Assembly: GCA_934589835.1 (NCBI GenBank)
Contig: CAKTOK010000018.1
Coordinates: 1-28,968 of the forward strand
Direction: 5' to 3'
DNA length: 28,968 nucleotides
From: an uncultured Oscillospiraceae bacterium
Lineage (GTDB): Bacteria > Bacillota > Clostridia > Oscillospirales > Oscillospiraceae
Under the pieces are notes generated by a model. It saw nothing but the letters and a program-made list of their open reading frames with translations. It was not told the DNA's origin and ran no database searches. The translations under genes were made by a program, and so were the position numbers. Positions 21,762 through 28,968 of this stretch are shown piece by piece (the stretch's first letter is position 1; each line of letters begins with the position of its first letter).

Positions 21762-24194
21762 TCAGCGCAGCATCTCGATGAGATGGCTGCGCCGGTCGAT
21801 GTTCATTTTCTGAAAGGCGTTTTTCAGATGGTGCTTCACGGTGTTTTCAGAGATATGCAGCGTCTCGGCGATCTCACTGTTTCGCATGCCGCCGGCGGCC
21901 AGCTCCGCCACCTCCCGCTCCCGCTGGGTGAGGGTGTCCTTCAGCTCCGGCACGTCCTCCAGCATGGCGAAGATGCGGCTCTCGTCGGCGCGGGTGTAGT
22001 GGATGGCCAGCGCCTTGATCTCGCGGATGGCCGGACCGTGGCGGGCGGCGATGGACGGCATCAGGAACAGCGGCTGGAAGTACTTGCGGAAGCAGGCGAG
22101 AAACGAGTAGTTTTTGTCCTGCTCCGCGATGGTCAGCGAGCGGTCCAGCCACTCCGCCGCCCGCCCCAGCCGTCCGCCGGCCAGATAGCACAGCGCCAGC
22201 CCGCAATACATGAAGTTCCGCGCCGCCGCGGAGACGAGCTGCGGCGCCAGCTGCAAGGATGCCTCCACCGAGGCAATGGCCCGCTGGTACTCTCTTTTCA
22301 GCAGCAGGTCGGTGATACGGCAGGTCTTGATCATAAAGTTGGTGAACGTCAGGTCCGACAGGGCGTCGGCCCCGCCCTGCGTCCAGAGGGCGGAGCGCCC
22401 CGTCTCCATCATCAGGCCCAGCAGATAGCCGCGCACCGTCTCCGCCATATAGGTGCCGATGCTGGCGCCCTGCAAAAACGTGTAGCTCTGGGCCTTGGTC
22501 TCCAGATAGTCCACGGCTCTTTGCAGGCCGGCCATGTCGGCGCGGTAGATGGCGTTGATGCCCAGCAGCAGCGCCGCGCCGAAGGTGGCGGAGGCGTTCT
22601 GCGCCTGCTCGGAGAGGAAGGCCGCCTGATAGGCCTGGATGTCGGACTCCTCGAACCGCCCCTGCACGGAGTAGGCCTCGCCGCGGTAGATCTCCGCCGC
22701 ACCGGCGGCGTGACCGTTGGTCAGCCGGTTATAGCGCTTGAGCACGGCGGCCAGCCGGTCCGCCGTGGCCATCATCTGCCCGGGCTTGGCATAGAACAGA
22801 TACCACATGGACGAGCAGCCGAAGAAAAACGGCTCCTCGGGGATGAACAGCTCGGAGGGGCGGGTCAGAAGGGCCTCCGCCCGGGCATAGGCCGCATCCA
22901 TCCCGTCCAGATCGGGAAAGGCCTCCAGCGCGTCCAGCAGCTCCCATTCTCCCAGATCGTGCCGGTCGTTCCGCGCCAGCAGCAGCGTATGCACCCGCGC
23001 CATCTGGCGGGAGAACTCGGCAAAGGCGCACCCGCCGTACAGCGCATAGCACAGCCGCAGCAGCGACAGGGGATACCGCCGCTGCGTCTCCTCCGGACAG
23101 CGGCGCAGCACCGTCTGCGCCAATTCGGTGTAGCTCACATTCCCAAAATGCTCGGTGATCAGCCCCACCAGCCGGCAGGACAGGATCCCCTCGTCGTCCT
23201 CCGCACGGAAAAAGCAGTCCACGGCGGCGCGGGTCATGCCGTTGTCGCGGTACCAGCGCCCCGCCTGCCGGTATATGCTGCGGCGCAGAGGGGCGTCCGT
23301 TTCCGCCAGACGGGCGCGAAGGAAGCGGAGCAGCAGCTCGTGGGGATAGTAGCGGCTCCGCATGGCGTCCTGCCGCACCAGCGGCGTGCGGCGGAACAGC
23401 TCCTCCTGCTCCTTTTTCGAAAGGGCATTTTCCGGCAGCAGCCGGTCGATCATGGAGGGGGTGATGCAGTCGAAAAGGCTCAGGCGCAGCAGCGCCGTGC
23501 GCTGCGGCTGGTCCATGCGCGTCCAGAACAGGCGATACAGCAGCTCGTCCAGGTCGCCGGCAGCGCCTGCCTCCAGGCAGAGAGCCACTGCCGCCGGCCA
23601 GCCGCCGGTACTGGCCATGATGGCCTCCGCCTGCGCCTTGGTCAGCGCGGTGCCCCGTCGGGCGGCAAAGGCGCAGATATCCTCCTGCGCCAGCAGCAGA
23701 TCGGCGGCGTGCAGGAAGCATACGCCACCCTCCAGCGCCTCAAAAACGGTCCGCAGCCGCCCCAGATTCTGGGCGATGAACACGATATGCAGCCCATCGG
23801 CAGGACGTTTTACCAGTGCATCGATGACCTGCGGCGGCCAGTTATCCGCCGCAAACTGGAAATTGTCGAAGACCAGCGTCACCGGCCTTTCCACGCGCAG
23901 CTCCGCCAGAGCCTGCGCCGCCAGCCCCGCGTTGCTGCGGTTCAGGAAGCCCAGCGCCTCGATGCGCCGGACGCTGCGCTCATCCGCGGCGGCCAGCTGC
24001 CGGATCAGCCAGTAGAAGCTGGTGTCCGGCAGATGCGCCACACTGGTGTACCACGCGGTCTCCGTGCCCTCCAGCGCCTGCATCACCGCCGTGGTCTTGC
24101 CGTAGCCAGCGGGCGCTTCCAGCACTGCGACCTGACTGTGCCGCAGCTGCGCGCATTTTTCCAGAAGTCTGTCTGAGAAGATCAGCTTGTCCAT
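21762..24194 (-). CDS. LuxR-family ATP-dependent regulator (MalT/LAL type)
   Basis: This 810-residue STAND-type transcription activator has a Walker A APAGYGKTT at residues 27-35, a Walker-B-like TLVFDNFQFA near residue 105, and a winged-helix/arm region. A long helical TPR-like sensor region runs from about 390 to 735. The C-terminal LuxR helix-turn-helix is at about 748-810 (LTQREREVAELAAGGM, NSEIAETLHISENTVKHHL). Such proteins oligomerise with ATP and an inducer and activate nearby operons. ATG 24194 has GGAGG nine bases upstream and an extended -10 promoter about 60 bp before. It lies 104 bp upstream of the large surface-protein gene in the same direction, so that gene is its most likely target. 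The inducer is unknown. Confidence 0.9.
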   Translation of the reverse strand: MDKLIFSDRLLEKCAQLRHSQVAVLEAPAGYGKTTAVMQALEGTETAWYTSVAHLPDTSFYWLIRQLAAADERSVRRIEALGFLNRSNAGLAAQALAELRVERPVTLVFDNFQFAADNWPPQVIDALVKRPADGLHIVFIAQNLGRLRTVFEALEGGVCFLHAADLLLAQEDICAFAARRGTALTKAQAEAIMASTGGWPAAVALCLEAGAAGDLDELLYRLFWTRMDQPQRTALLRLSLFDCITPSMIDRLLPENALSKKEQEELFRRTPLVRQDAMRSRYYPHELLLRFLRARLAETDAPLRRSIYRQAGRWYRDNGMTRAAVDCFFRAEDDEGILSCRLVGLITEHFGNVSYTELAQTVLRRCPEETQRRYPLSLLRLCYALYGGCAFAEFSRQMARVHTLLLARNDRHDLGEWELLDALEAFPDLDGMDAAYARAEALLTRPSELFIPEEPFFFGCSSMWYLFYAKPGQMMATADRLAAVLKRYNRLTNGHAAGAAEIYRGEAYSVQGRFEESDIQAYQAAFLSEQAQNASATFGAALLLGINAIYRADMAGLQRAVDYLETKAQSYTFLQGASIGTYMAETVRGYLLGLMMETGRSALWTQGGADALSDLTFTNFMIKTCRITDLLLKREYQRAIASVEASLQLAPQLVSAAARNFMYCGLALCYLAGGRLGRAAEWLDRSLTIAEQDKNYSFLACFRKYFQPLFLMPSIAARHGPAIREIKALAIHYTRADESRIFAMLEDVPELKDTLTQREREVAELAAGGMRNSEIAETLHISENTVKHHLKNAFQKMNIDRRSHLIEMLR

Positions 24195-24252
24195 GCCTGT
24201 GTCCCTCCGTATGCCCTCTCTGCCGTGGCGGTCTTTTCTCTATTTTCTCCTC

Positions 24253-24261
24253 ATTATACCA
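24253..24261 (-). promoter_or_regulatory. Extended -10 promoter of the LAL regulator gene
   Basis: The minus strand reads TGGTATAAT, matching TGnTATAAT (TATAAT = 24258-24253). The -35 region 17 bp upstream (TTCCGC) is weak. Confidence 0.6.
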
Positions 24262-24315
24262 TGGTCTGCGGCAAAGCGGAAGAGCGGCTTGCGCGGTGAC
24301 CGGCTCCTGTTCCGC

Positions 24316-25251
24316 TCAGCTGTTGTGCTGGCCGGTCCCACCCGAGCCCCGCTGCACCGGCAGAGGATAACGGGTTTTCAGGAAGGCGATAAAATCCCGC
24401 ATGGCAGGGGTGAGCCGCCGCCCGCCCCGCCAGAACAGAGCCAGACGGCGCACGGCACAGTCGTCCATAATAGGAATGCAGGTGAAGGGCCGGAACATCT
24501 CGGCTACCACCGGCTGCTTCAGCGAAGGGCCGTATAGCAGGGCGATCCCCAGGCCGCTGTCCAGCAGGCGGGGGCGCATGGGATAGTCGCATTCCGCCGC
24601 GATGCGGGGCGTTATACCGGCCTGACGGAACAGCTCCATGCAGAAGGCGGTGTAGGGGAGGCCGCGGAGGGTAGAGATGATCGGCTCCTCCTTCAGCTCA
24701 GCCAGGCGGAGCGCCGTGCGGCTCTCCAGCCGGTGGCCGTGAGGGAGACACGCATAGATCCTGCCCTCCTGCAGCACCAGATGCTCCAGATGACTGTCCC
24801 GCAGGTCGCCTACACCTACCAGCGCCATGTCCAGCCGGCCGGACAGCAGATGATCCAGCAGGGCGGGCATCGCCTCGCTCTGCTGGGTGATCCGGTACGC
24901 GGGATGTGTTCGCTGAAAATCGATAATGGCCTCGCCCCAGGCATTGGTGCCGCTCACCGCCAGCGACAGCGTGTCGGGGCTTTCCGGCCGTCCCAGCATC
25001 CGCACGGCCTTTTCGCCGTCGGACAGCATCAGCAGCGCGGCGTTCACATACGGCAGATACTCCTTTCCGCACTGGTTTAGCCGCAGACCGCCGCCCTGCC
25101 GGTCAAACAGCCGCACTCCCAGCTCCCGCTCCAGACGGGAGATCATGGTGGATAGCGTCGTTTGCGAAATATAGAGCTTCTCCGCCGTGCGGGTCAGGTG
25201 CTGCTCCTCTGCCAGAGCTTGAAAATAGCGGAGCTGCAGGAAAGTGATCAT
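24316..25251 (-). CDS. LysR-family transcriptional regulator
   Basis: This 311-residue regulator has an N-terminal winged HTH at residues 1-60 (ITFLQLRYFQALAEEQHLTRTAEKL, SQTTLSTMISRLERELGVRLFDR) and a periplasmic-binding-like effector domain over the rest (PDTLSLAVSG, LSGRLDMALVGV, LLDSGLGIALLYG). ATG 25251 has GGAGG with seven bases of spacing; an ATG two codons upstream touches the ribosome site. It is divergent from the IlvD-type dehydratase with a 180-bp shared region that contains repeated TAGAA half-sites, so it probably controls that gene and itself. The effector may be a hydroxy or keto acid, by inference. Quoted segments are partial. Confidence 0.93.
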   Translation of the reverse strand: MITFLQLRYFQALAEEQHLTRTAEKLYISQTTLSTMISRLERELGVRLFDRQGGGLRLNQCGKEYLPYVNAALLMLSDGEKAVRMLGRPESPDTLSLAVSGTNAWGEAIIDFQRTHPAYRITQQSEAMPALLDHLLSGRLDMALVGVGDLRDSHLEHLVLQEGRIYACLPHGHRLESRTALRLAELKEEPIISTLRGLPYTAFCMELFRQAGITPRIAAECDYPMRPRLLDSGLGIALLYGPSLKQPVVAEMFRPFTCIPIMDDCAVRRLALFWRGGRRLTPAMRDFIAFLKTRYPLPVQRGSGGTGQHNS

Positions 25252-25273
25252 GGCCATTCCTCCAAAAACAGTG

Positions 25274-25301
25274 TAGAACTTCTTCTATTTTTGTAGAAGA
25301 A
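25274..25301. promoter_or_regulatory. Repeated TAGAA/TTCTA half-sites, probable LysR operator
   Basis: TAGAA (25274-25278), TTCTA (25283-25287), TAGAA (25294-25298). An exact inverted repeat TTCTTCTA (25280-25287) / TAGAAGAA (25294-25301) has a 6-base spacer. The two direct TAGAA copies are 20 bp apart, about two helical turns. The array lies in the divergent gap between lysR and the dehydratase, overlapping the predicted promoters on both strands. Confidence 0.65.
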
Positions 25302-25320
25302 CCTTTGATAAGTATATATT
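25291..25320 (+). promoter_or_regulatory. Candidate promoter of the IlvD-type gene
   Basis: TTGTAG (25291-25296) and TATATA/TATATT (25313-25320) with 16-18 bp spacing form a plausible but weak sigma-A promoter inside the operator array. A second candidate is TTACAG-N16-TAAAAT at 25321-25348. The rest up to 25431 is leader sequence with no further recognised element. Confidence 0.35.
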
Positions 25321-25431
25321 TTACAGAGCGGGAGCGCAAGTGTAAAATGAAAACAGGAACGGTGCCCCGCGGGGCGCTGCAAGCAGAAAAACAGCCGCCC
25401 TACCGGCGGAGCATAGGAGAAAGGAGCCACG

Positions 25432-27111
25432 ATGGAGACCATCAAAAAGCTGTACAGCGGCGAGATGACGGACGGCATCATCAACGCGGGAAATCGGGTG
25501 CTGCTGTATGCCACGGGGATCGGCAGGGAGGAGATGCAAAAGCCATTCATCGGCGTCATCAACTCCTGGAACGAGATGCACCCGGGCCACAAGCACCTGC
25601 GGGAGCTGTCCGCCGCCGTGAAGGAGGGCGTTATCGCCGGGGGCGGTCAGCCCTTTGAGTGCAACACCATCGCCATCTGCGACGGCATTACCCAGGCCCA
25701 CAACGGAATGTGCTATGTGCTGCCCTCCCGCGACCTCATTGCCGACAGCGTCGAGGTCATGGCGGAGTCCCAGCGGCTGGACGGCATCGTGATGCTGGCC
25801 GGCTGCGACAAGATCGTACCGGCCATGGCGATGGCTGCCGGCCGGCTGAATATCCCCGCCGTCATCGTCACCGGCGGCCCCATGATCCCCAACAGCTACA
25901 AGGGCCGCACCTTCGGCGGCGGCTGGGAGGTGCGGGAGGCCGCGGGCCGTCTGGCCGCCGGAGAGATCACGCAGGCGGAATATGACGCCATGGAGCAGTG
26001 CGCCTGCGGGATGGCGGGCTCCTGCCCCATGATGGGCACAGCCAATACCATGTCCTGCCTGATGGAGCCGCTGGGCCTGACGCTGCCGGGCTGCGGCACC
26101 TGCCACGCTGTGCAGGCGGACAAGCTGCGGTACGCGCGGGACAGCGGCAAGCTGGTGATGCGGCTGGTGAAGGAGAACCGCCGCCCCCGGGACTATATCA
26201 CGGCACAGAGCTTCCGCAATACGCTGCGGGTCAGTGCGGCCATCGGCGGTTCCACCAACACCTTCCTGCACATGCCCGCCATCGCCGGCGCCTTCGGCCT
26301 GAAGCTGGAGCCGGAGGAATTCAACCGGGCGGGAGATTCCACGCCGTATCTGGCCTGCATCAAGCCCTCCGGCAGGTATACCCTGTGGGATATGCATCAG
26401 GCCGGCGGCATTCCGGCGGTGATGAAGGAGCTGGGGGCGCGGTATCTGGACCTGTCCCAGCGGTGTGTCACCGGTCAGACGTGGGCTGAGGTGCTGGCCG
26501 GTGTGGAGGGCACCTGGGCGCCGGATGTGATCCATCACGCGGACGCGCCGGTGGCGCCGCAGGGCGGTCTCATCGTGCTGAAGGGCAATCTGGCGCCGGA
26601 GGGCGCAGGGGTAAAGCGCACCGCCGTGGCGCCGGAGATGTGGGACCACACCGGCCCCGCGCGGGTCTTTGATCGGGAGATGGCCGCCATTCAGGCCATC
26701 CGGAACGGAGAGATCCGCAAGGGCGATGTGATCGTGATCCGCTACGAAGGGCCGAAGGGCGGCCCGGGGATGCGGGAGATGCTGTCGGCCACCTCGGCGC
26801 TGATGGGCTTCGGTCTGGGAGACAGCTGCGCGCTGGTGACGGACGGACGCTTCTCCGGTGCCAGCCGCGGCCCGTGCATCGGCCACGTCTCGCCGGAGGC
26901 GGCGCTGGGCGGCCCCATTGCACTGGTGCGGGACGGCGACATCATCCACATCGATCTGCACCGCAAAGCTCTGACCCTTGATGTCAGCGCGGAGGAGCTG
27001 GCGGAGCGCCGCAGGACATGGACGCCGCTGCCGCCCATGGTCAGCAGCGGCTATCTGGCACGGTACAGCCGGATGGTGGGCCCTACATGGGAGGGCGCGG
27101 TACTGGAATAA
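25432..27111 (+). CDS. ilvD: Dihydroxy-acid dehydratase family protein (IlvD/Edd)
   Basis: This 559-residue iron-sulfur dehydratase removes water from 2,3-dihydroxy acids to give 2-keto acids, the third step of valine/isoleucine synthesis in classical IlvD. It shows [26 protein letters not shown], the cluster Cys in LAGCDKIVP (Cys125), CGMAGSC (Cys198 aligns with the third ligand of E. coli IlvD), [25 protein letters not shown] and [12 protein letters not shown] with the catalytic Ser. The PGH rather than PCH at the first position resembles the [4Fe-4S] E. coli-type enzymes. AAAGGAG precedes ATG 25432. No other branched-chain genes are adjacent and a LysR gene is divergent, so a catabolic sugar-acid or hydroxy-acid dehydratase is a real alternative to biosynthetic IlvD. 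Confidence 0.85.
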   Translation: METIKKLYSGEMTDGIINAGNRVLLYATGIGREEMQKPFIGVINSWNEMHPGHKHLRELSAAVKEGVIAGGGQPFECNTIAICDGITQAHNGMCYVLPSRDLIADSVEVMAESQRLDGIVMLAGCDKIVPAMAMAAGRLNIPAVIVTGGPMIPNSYKGRTFGGGWEVREAAGRLAAGEITQAEYDAMEQCACGMAGSCPMMGTANTMSCLMEPLGLTLPGCGTCHAVQADKLRYARDSGKLVMRLVKENRRPRDYITAQSFRNTLRVSAAIGGSTNTFLHMPAIAGAFGLKLEPEEFNRAGDSTPYLACIKPSGRYTLWDMHQAGGIPAVMKELGARYLDLSQRCVTGQTWAEVLAGVEGTWAPDVIHHADAPVAPQGGLIVLKGNLAPEGAGVKRTAVAPEMWDHTGPARVFDREMAAIQAIRNGEIRKGDVIVIRYEGPKGGPGMREMLSATSALMGFGLGDSCALVTDGRFSGASRGPCIGHVSPEAALGGPIALVRDGDIIHIDLHRKALTLDVSAEELAERRRTWTPLPPMVSSGYLARYSRMVGPTWEGAVLE

Positions 27112-27116
27112 AACAG

Positions 27117-27160
27117 GCAGGACGCCACCCTGCGCCCGGCGGCGCAGGGTGGCGTCCTGC
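27117..27160. terminator. 20-bp perfect hairpin between dehydratase and flavodoxin genes
   Basis: Bases 27117-27136 are the reverse complement of 27141-27160 with a CGGC loop. It begins six bases after the dehydratase stop and lies between convergent genes. No U-tract is present on either side. Confidence 0.7.
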
Positions 27161-27194
27161 GTGATGGAGAGAGGGGAAAAAGCGAAAGAGGCGA

Positions 27195-27617
27195 TCAGCC
27201 CGCCAGCACCTTGCCCAGCTCACGGCAGGCGGCCAGCGCCGCGTCGTCCGGCGTCTCGCAGCAGGTGACGCTGTCGCAGGCCAGAGAGATGCCCGCGTTG
27301 CCGCAGTCCGTCTCCCAGTCGCGCATCCACTGCCCATCGCCCCAGCCGTAGGAGCCGAACAGCGCCACGCGCTTGCCGCCGATGCTGCTCTTGCAGCCGT
27401 CGAACATGGGCTGGAAATCCATTTCCTCCAGCACCTCGGAGCCCATGGCAGGGCAGCCGAAGGCGATCGCGCCGTAGCTGCCGAGGTCCGCGGCGTTCAC
27501 CTGCTCGGGCGTCAGCAGCGTCACCTCCGCACCGGCCTCCTTCATGCCCTCCGCCACGGCGTTGGCCATGGCCTCCGTGTTGCCGGTGCCGCTCCAGTAG
27601 ATCACAGCAGTTTTCAT
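27195..27617 (-). CDS. Short-chain flavodoxin
   Basis: This 140-residue cytoplasmic FMN electron carrier has the phosphate-binding loop SGTGNTE at residues 9-15, directly after the first beta strand (TAVIYW). The two FMN-flanking loops follow: GCPAMGSEVLEE near residues 54-65 and GSYGWGDGQW near residues 88-97. Size and motif order fit the clostridial short-chain flavodoxins that replace ferredoxin. The start ATG 27617 has AAAGGAA upstream. Its 5' region carries two copies of a 16-bp operator-like motif, so it appears to be repressed or induced by a dedicated regulator not encoded in the window. It may serve the iron-sulfur or ferredoxin-linked enzymes nearby, but there is no direct link. Confidence 0.92.
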   Translation of the reverse strand: MKTAVIYWSGTGNTEAMANAVAEGMKEAGAEVTLLTPEQVNAADLGSYGAIAFGCPAMGSEVLEEMDFQPMFDGCKSSIGGKRVALFGSYGWGDGQWMRDWETDCGNAGISLACDSVTCCETPDDAALAACRELGKVLAG

Positions 27618-27649
27618 GATCGTAATTCCTTTCTTGTATCAGACTTTTG

Positions 27650-27665
27650 GTTAGAGCGGTCTAAC
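27650..27665. promoter_or_regulatory. Operator-like palindrome A upstream of flavodoxin
   Basis: GTTAGA-GCGG-TCTAAC is a perfect 6+4+6 palindrome about 35 bp upstream of the flavodoxin start. It is typical in size for TetR- or MarR-type repressors. It shares its ends with site B at 27709-27724. Confidence 0.6.
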
Positions 27666-27706
27666 TAACGCGCCATAAAAAAGCTGCCTAAACAGCGCCG
27701 CCTGTA

Positions 27707-27726
27707 TAGTTAAACTACTCTAACTA
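27707..27726. promoter_or_regulatory. Operator-like palindrome B upstream of flavodoxin
   Basis: TAGTTA (27707-27712) and TAACTA (27721-27726) flank an 8-base centre. The inner 16 bp GTTAAACTACTCTAAC match site A at the first four and last six positions. The minus-strand TATACA (27708-27703) next to it is a possible -10 box, but no good -35 was seen. Confidence 0.55.
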
Positions 27727-27783
27727 CATCGTATCACAATGCGTCACCGGTGTCAAGAGTGATTTGCGCTGCGCCTCCGAAAG

Positions 27784-27819
27784 GCAGCGCTTGCGCTGCG
27801 GGCGGCGCTGCGGTACAAT
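27784..27819 (+). promoter_or_regulatory. Promoter of ogt with a palindrome over the -35
   Basis: TTGCGC (27791-27796), a 17-base spacer, and TACAAT (27814-27819). The palindrome GCAGCGC-TT-GCGCTGC (27784-27799) overlaps the -35 box and could be a control site or a weak hairpin. The leader from 27820 to 27904 shows nothing further recognised. Bases 27727-27783 hold no gene. Confidence 0.65.
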
Positions 27820-27917
27820 AGGATCAGATCAGCCGGAGATAAGACCGTGTACCTTGCGTTTGGGCGGCAGGAGACGGACTCCCTGCGGCAGAGGGATCCA
27901 CGGGAAGGAGGATACGC

Positions 27918-28448
27918 ATGACTTATACCCAGACCTACGATTCCCCGCTGGGCGGTATCCTGCTGGCGGCGGACGAGCAGGGCTTGACCGGCCTGTGGTT
28001 TCAGGATGCCAAGCACGCGGCCGCCGGTCTTCCGGCGGCGCGGAGGGAGGAGGCGACGCCGGTGCTGACGGCGGCGAAGCGCTGGCTGGATACCTATTTC
28101 GCGGGCCGTGTGCCGCCGGAGCCGCCGCCCCTTCACCTCACGGGGTCTTCCTTCCGGCAGCAGGTCTGGGCGCTGCTCCTGCAAATACCCTACGGGCAGA
28201 CCGTCACCTACGGCGCGCTGGCGCGGCAGCTGGCGCAGGCCCGGGGCGGAGCGGTATCCGCCCGGGCGGTGGGCGGCGCCGTGGGCCGCAATCCCGTGTC
28301 CCTGATGGTCCCATGCCATCGGGTGGTGGGGACCGGCGGCAGTCTTACCGGCTATGCCGGCGGGCTGGCGCGGAAGGTGTGGCTGCTGACGATGGAGGGC
28401 GCGGATATGAGCCGCTTTTTTGTGCCGGAGAGGGGTCCGGCGCGGTAA
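27918..28448 (+). CDS. ogt: Methylated-DNA--[protein]-cysteine S-methyltransferase
   Basis: This 176-residue suicide DNA-repair protein removes alkyl groups from O6-methylguanine onto its own Cys. It has an N-terminal ribonuclease-H-like domain, then the helix SFRQQVWALLLQIPYGQTVTYG and the active site VPCHRVV with Cys133, followed by GSLTGYAGGLARK. The hinge Asn appears in AVGRNPVS, where the family usually reads ANxxNP. Start ATG 27918 has AAGGAGG about seven bases upstream and there is a good promoter about 100 bp before it. It is a single gene ending at a terminator. No AdaA-like regulatory domain is present. Confidence 0.95.
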   Translation: MTYTQTYDSPLGGILLAADEQGLTGLWFQDAKHAAAGLPAARREEATPVLTAAKRWLDTYFAGRVPPEPPPLHLTGSSFRQQVWALLLQIPYGQTVTYGALARQLAQARGGAVSARAVGGAVGRNPVSLMVPCHRVVGTGGSLTGYAGGLARKVWLLTMEGADMSRFFVPERGPAR

Positions 28449-28452
28449 CGGA

Positions 28453-28486
28453 AAAAAGGCGACAGGCTTCTGCCTGCCGCCTTTTT
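28453..28486. terminator. Intrinsic terminator between ogt and iorB
   Basis: AAAAAGGCGACAGGC (28453-28467) pairs with GCCTGCCGCCTTTTT (28472-28486), with one A-C mismatch and a four-base loop. T-runs are present in both directions, fitting two convergent genes. Confidence 0.85.
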
Positions 28487-28497
28487 GCACGTAACGC

Positions 28498-28968
28498 TTA
28501 CTCTGCGGCGCTTTTGGCCGCTTCCCGTCCGGCGCGGAACGCCTTCAGATTCAGCTCCTTCACCTTGGCGGGCACCGTCTCGGCCACGATCTGCTCCCAG
28601 TCGATGTCGGGACAGCCCAGCGCGTCGCACATGGCGCCGAACAGCACCACGTTCATGCACTTGGGATTTCCCAACTGGATGGCGATGTCGCTGGCGGGTA
28701 CGGCGATGGTCTTGAAATTCCGGGCCATGGCCTCGATGCAGCCGGCGGGATAGGCCTCCGCACCGGCGGCAATGGTGGTGGACTTGATGGCGTAGTCATT
28801 GATGACGGCCACGCCGTCGGGCTTCAGAAACTCCGCGTAGCGGACGGCCTCCATTCTCTCCAGCGCCACCATGATGTCGGCCTCGCCGCGTCCGAACACG
28901 GGGCCGTAGACCTTCTTGCCCCAGCGGACCTGCGTGGACACGCTGCCGCCGCGCTGGGCCATGCCGTG
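28498..28968 (-). CDS. iorB: Indolepyruvate:ferredoxin oxidoreductase beta subunit, C-terminal part
   Basis: The gene runs off the right edge; 156 codons plus stop are present and the frame continues upstream of the internal ATG at 28962 (preceding codons read His-Gly). The sequence HGMAQRGGSVSTQVRWGKKVYGP is the hallmark of the IorB / 2-oxoacid:ferredoxin oxidoreductase gamma domain that binds the CoA or contacts the catalytic subunit. Later ADIMVALERMEAVR and NVVLFGAMC match IorB. With IorA it oxidises aryl pyruvates from aromatic amino acids to aryl-acetyl-CoA, reducing ferredoxin. The iorA gene is expected upstream, beyond the window. Confidence 0.88.
   Translation of the reverse strand, partial: HGMAQRGGSVSTQVRWGKKVYGPVFGRGEADIMVALERMEAVRYAEFLKPDGVAVINDYAIKSTTIAAGAEAYPAGCIEAMARNFKTIAVPASDIAIQLGNPKCMNVVLFGAMCDALGCPDIDWEQIVAETVPAKVKELNLKAFRAGREAAKSAAE

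Noticed and set aside
21783..24176. A 797-codon open frame opposite the LAL regulator
   Set aside because: The opposite strand encodes clear Walker A and LuxR motifs. This frame is low-complexity Gln/Arg/His-rich and has no recognisable fold.
27680..27700. Small hairpin GCTG-CAGC with T-run on the minus strand in the flavodoxin leader
   Set aside because: A four-base stem is too weak to call a terminator or attenuator.

Overview
The window looks like a chromosomal segment of a GC-rich, low-oxygen Firmicute, most likely a gut Clostridium-class bacterium of the Oscillospiraceae type. This is inferred from strong AAGGAGG ribosome sites, sigma-A promoters of the TTGACA-N17-TATAAT kind in AT-rich gaps, a lipobox lipoprotein, a sortase-type surface protein, and fermentative enzymes at both edges: a CoA-transferase tail on the left and indolepyruvate:ferredoxin oxidoreductase beta on the right. 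No rRNA, tRNA, CRISPR or insertion sequence was seen, and no stretch longer than about 300 bases lacks a gene.

Layout. 1-102: end of a CoA-transferase gene. 318-1757: DASS-type anion symporter, convergent with rpoN (3161-1815) across a 22-bp perfect hairpin. 4701-3397: amidohydrolase of the MTA/SAH-deaminase type, divergent from the main cluster. 4925-16412: eleven to twelve kilobases of same-strand genes forming a nucleoside-salvage cluster. 21657-16483: a 1724-residue secreted surface protein, with a MalT/LAL-type regulator gene (24194-21762) directly upstream. 25251-24316 and 25432-27111: LysR regulator divergent from an IlvD-type dehydratase. 27617-27195: flavodoxin. 27918-28448: O6-methylguanine-DNA methyltransferase. 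28968-28498: 3' part of iorB.

The main point of interest is the nucleoside cluster. It combines a CUT1-type ABC importer without its own ATPase, a two-lobed SIS sugar-phosphate protein, a YjbQ-family protein, two nucleoside hydrolases, a DeoD-type purine nucleoside phosphorylase, a LacI regulator, a PfkB-family kinase, a uridine-phosphorylase-like enzyme and a tandem two-domain nucleoside 2-deoxyribosyltransferase, plus a divergent aminohydrolase. Junctions are 2-21 bp or 4-bp ATGA overlaps. One strong promoter drives the importer end, and a second drives lacI and the genes after it. Each of the two divergent promoters at 4741-4876 carries an imperfect palindrome just past its -10 box. Together this looks like uptake and breakdown of a nucleoside or nucleoside-like N-glycoside: import, cleavage of the glycosidic bond by hydrolysis or phosphorolysis, base deamination, and kinase/SIS handling of the sugar. 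Four of the enzymes carry substitutions at positions normally catalytic or substrate-contacting (PfkB GAGD to GCGN, hydrolase DxD to NxD, missing base-side His in both hydrolases, EME to DRE in the Udp-like protein). The true substrate may therefore not be an ordinary nucleoside. This substrate idea is inference; the gene identities are well supported.
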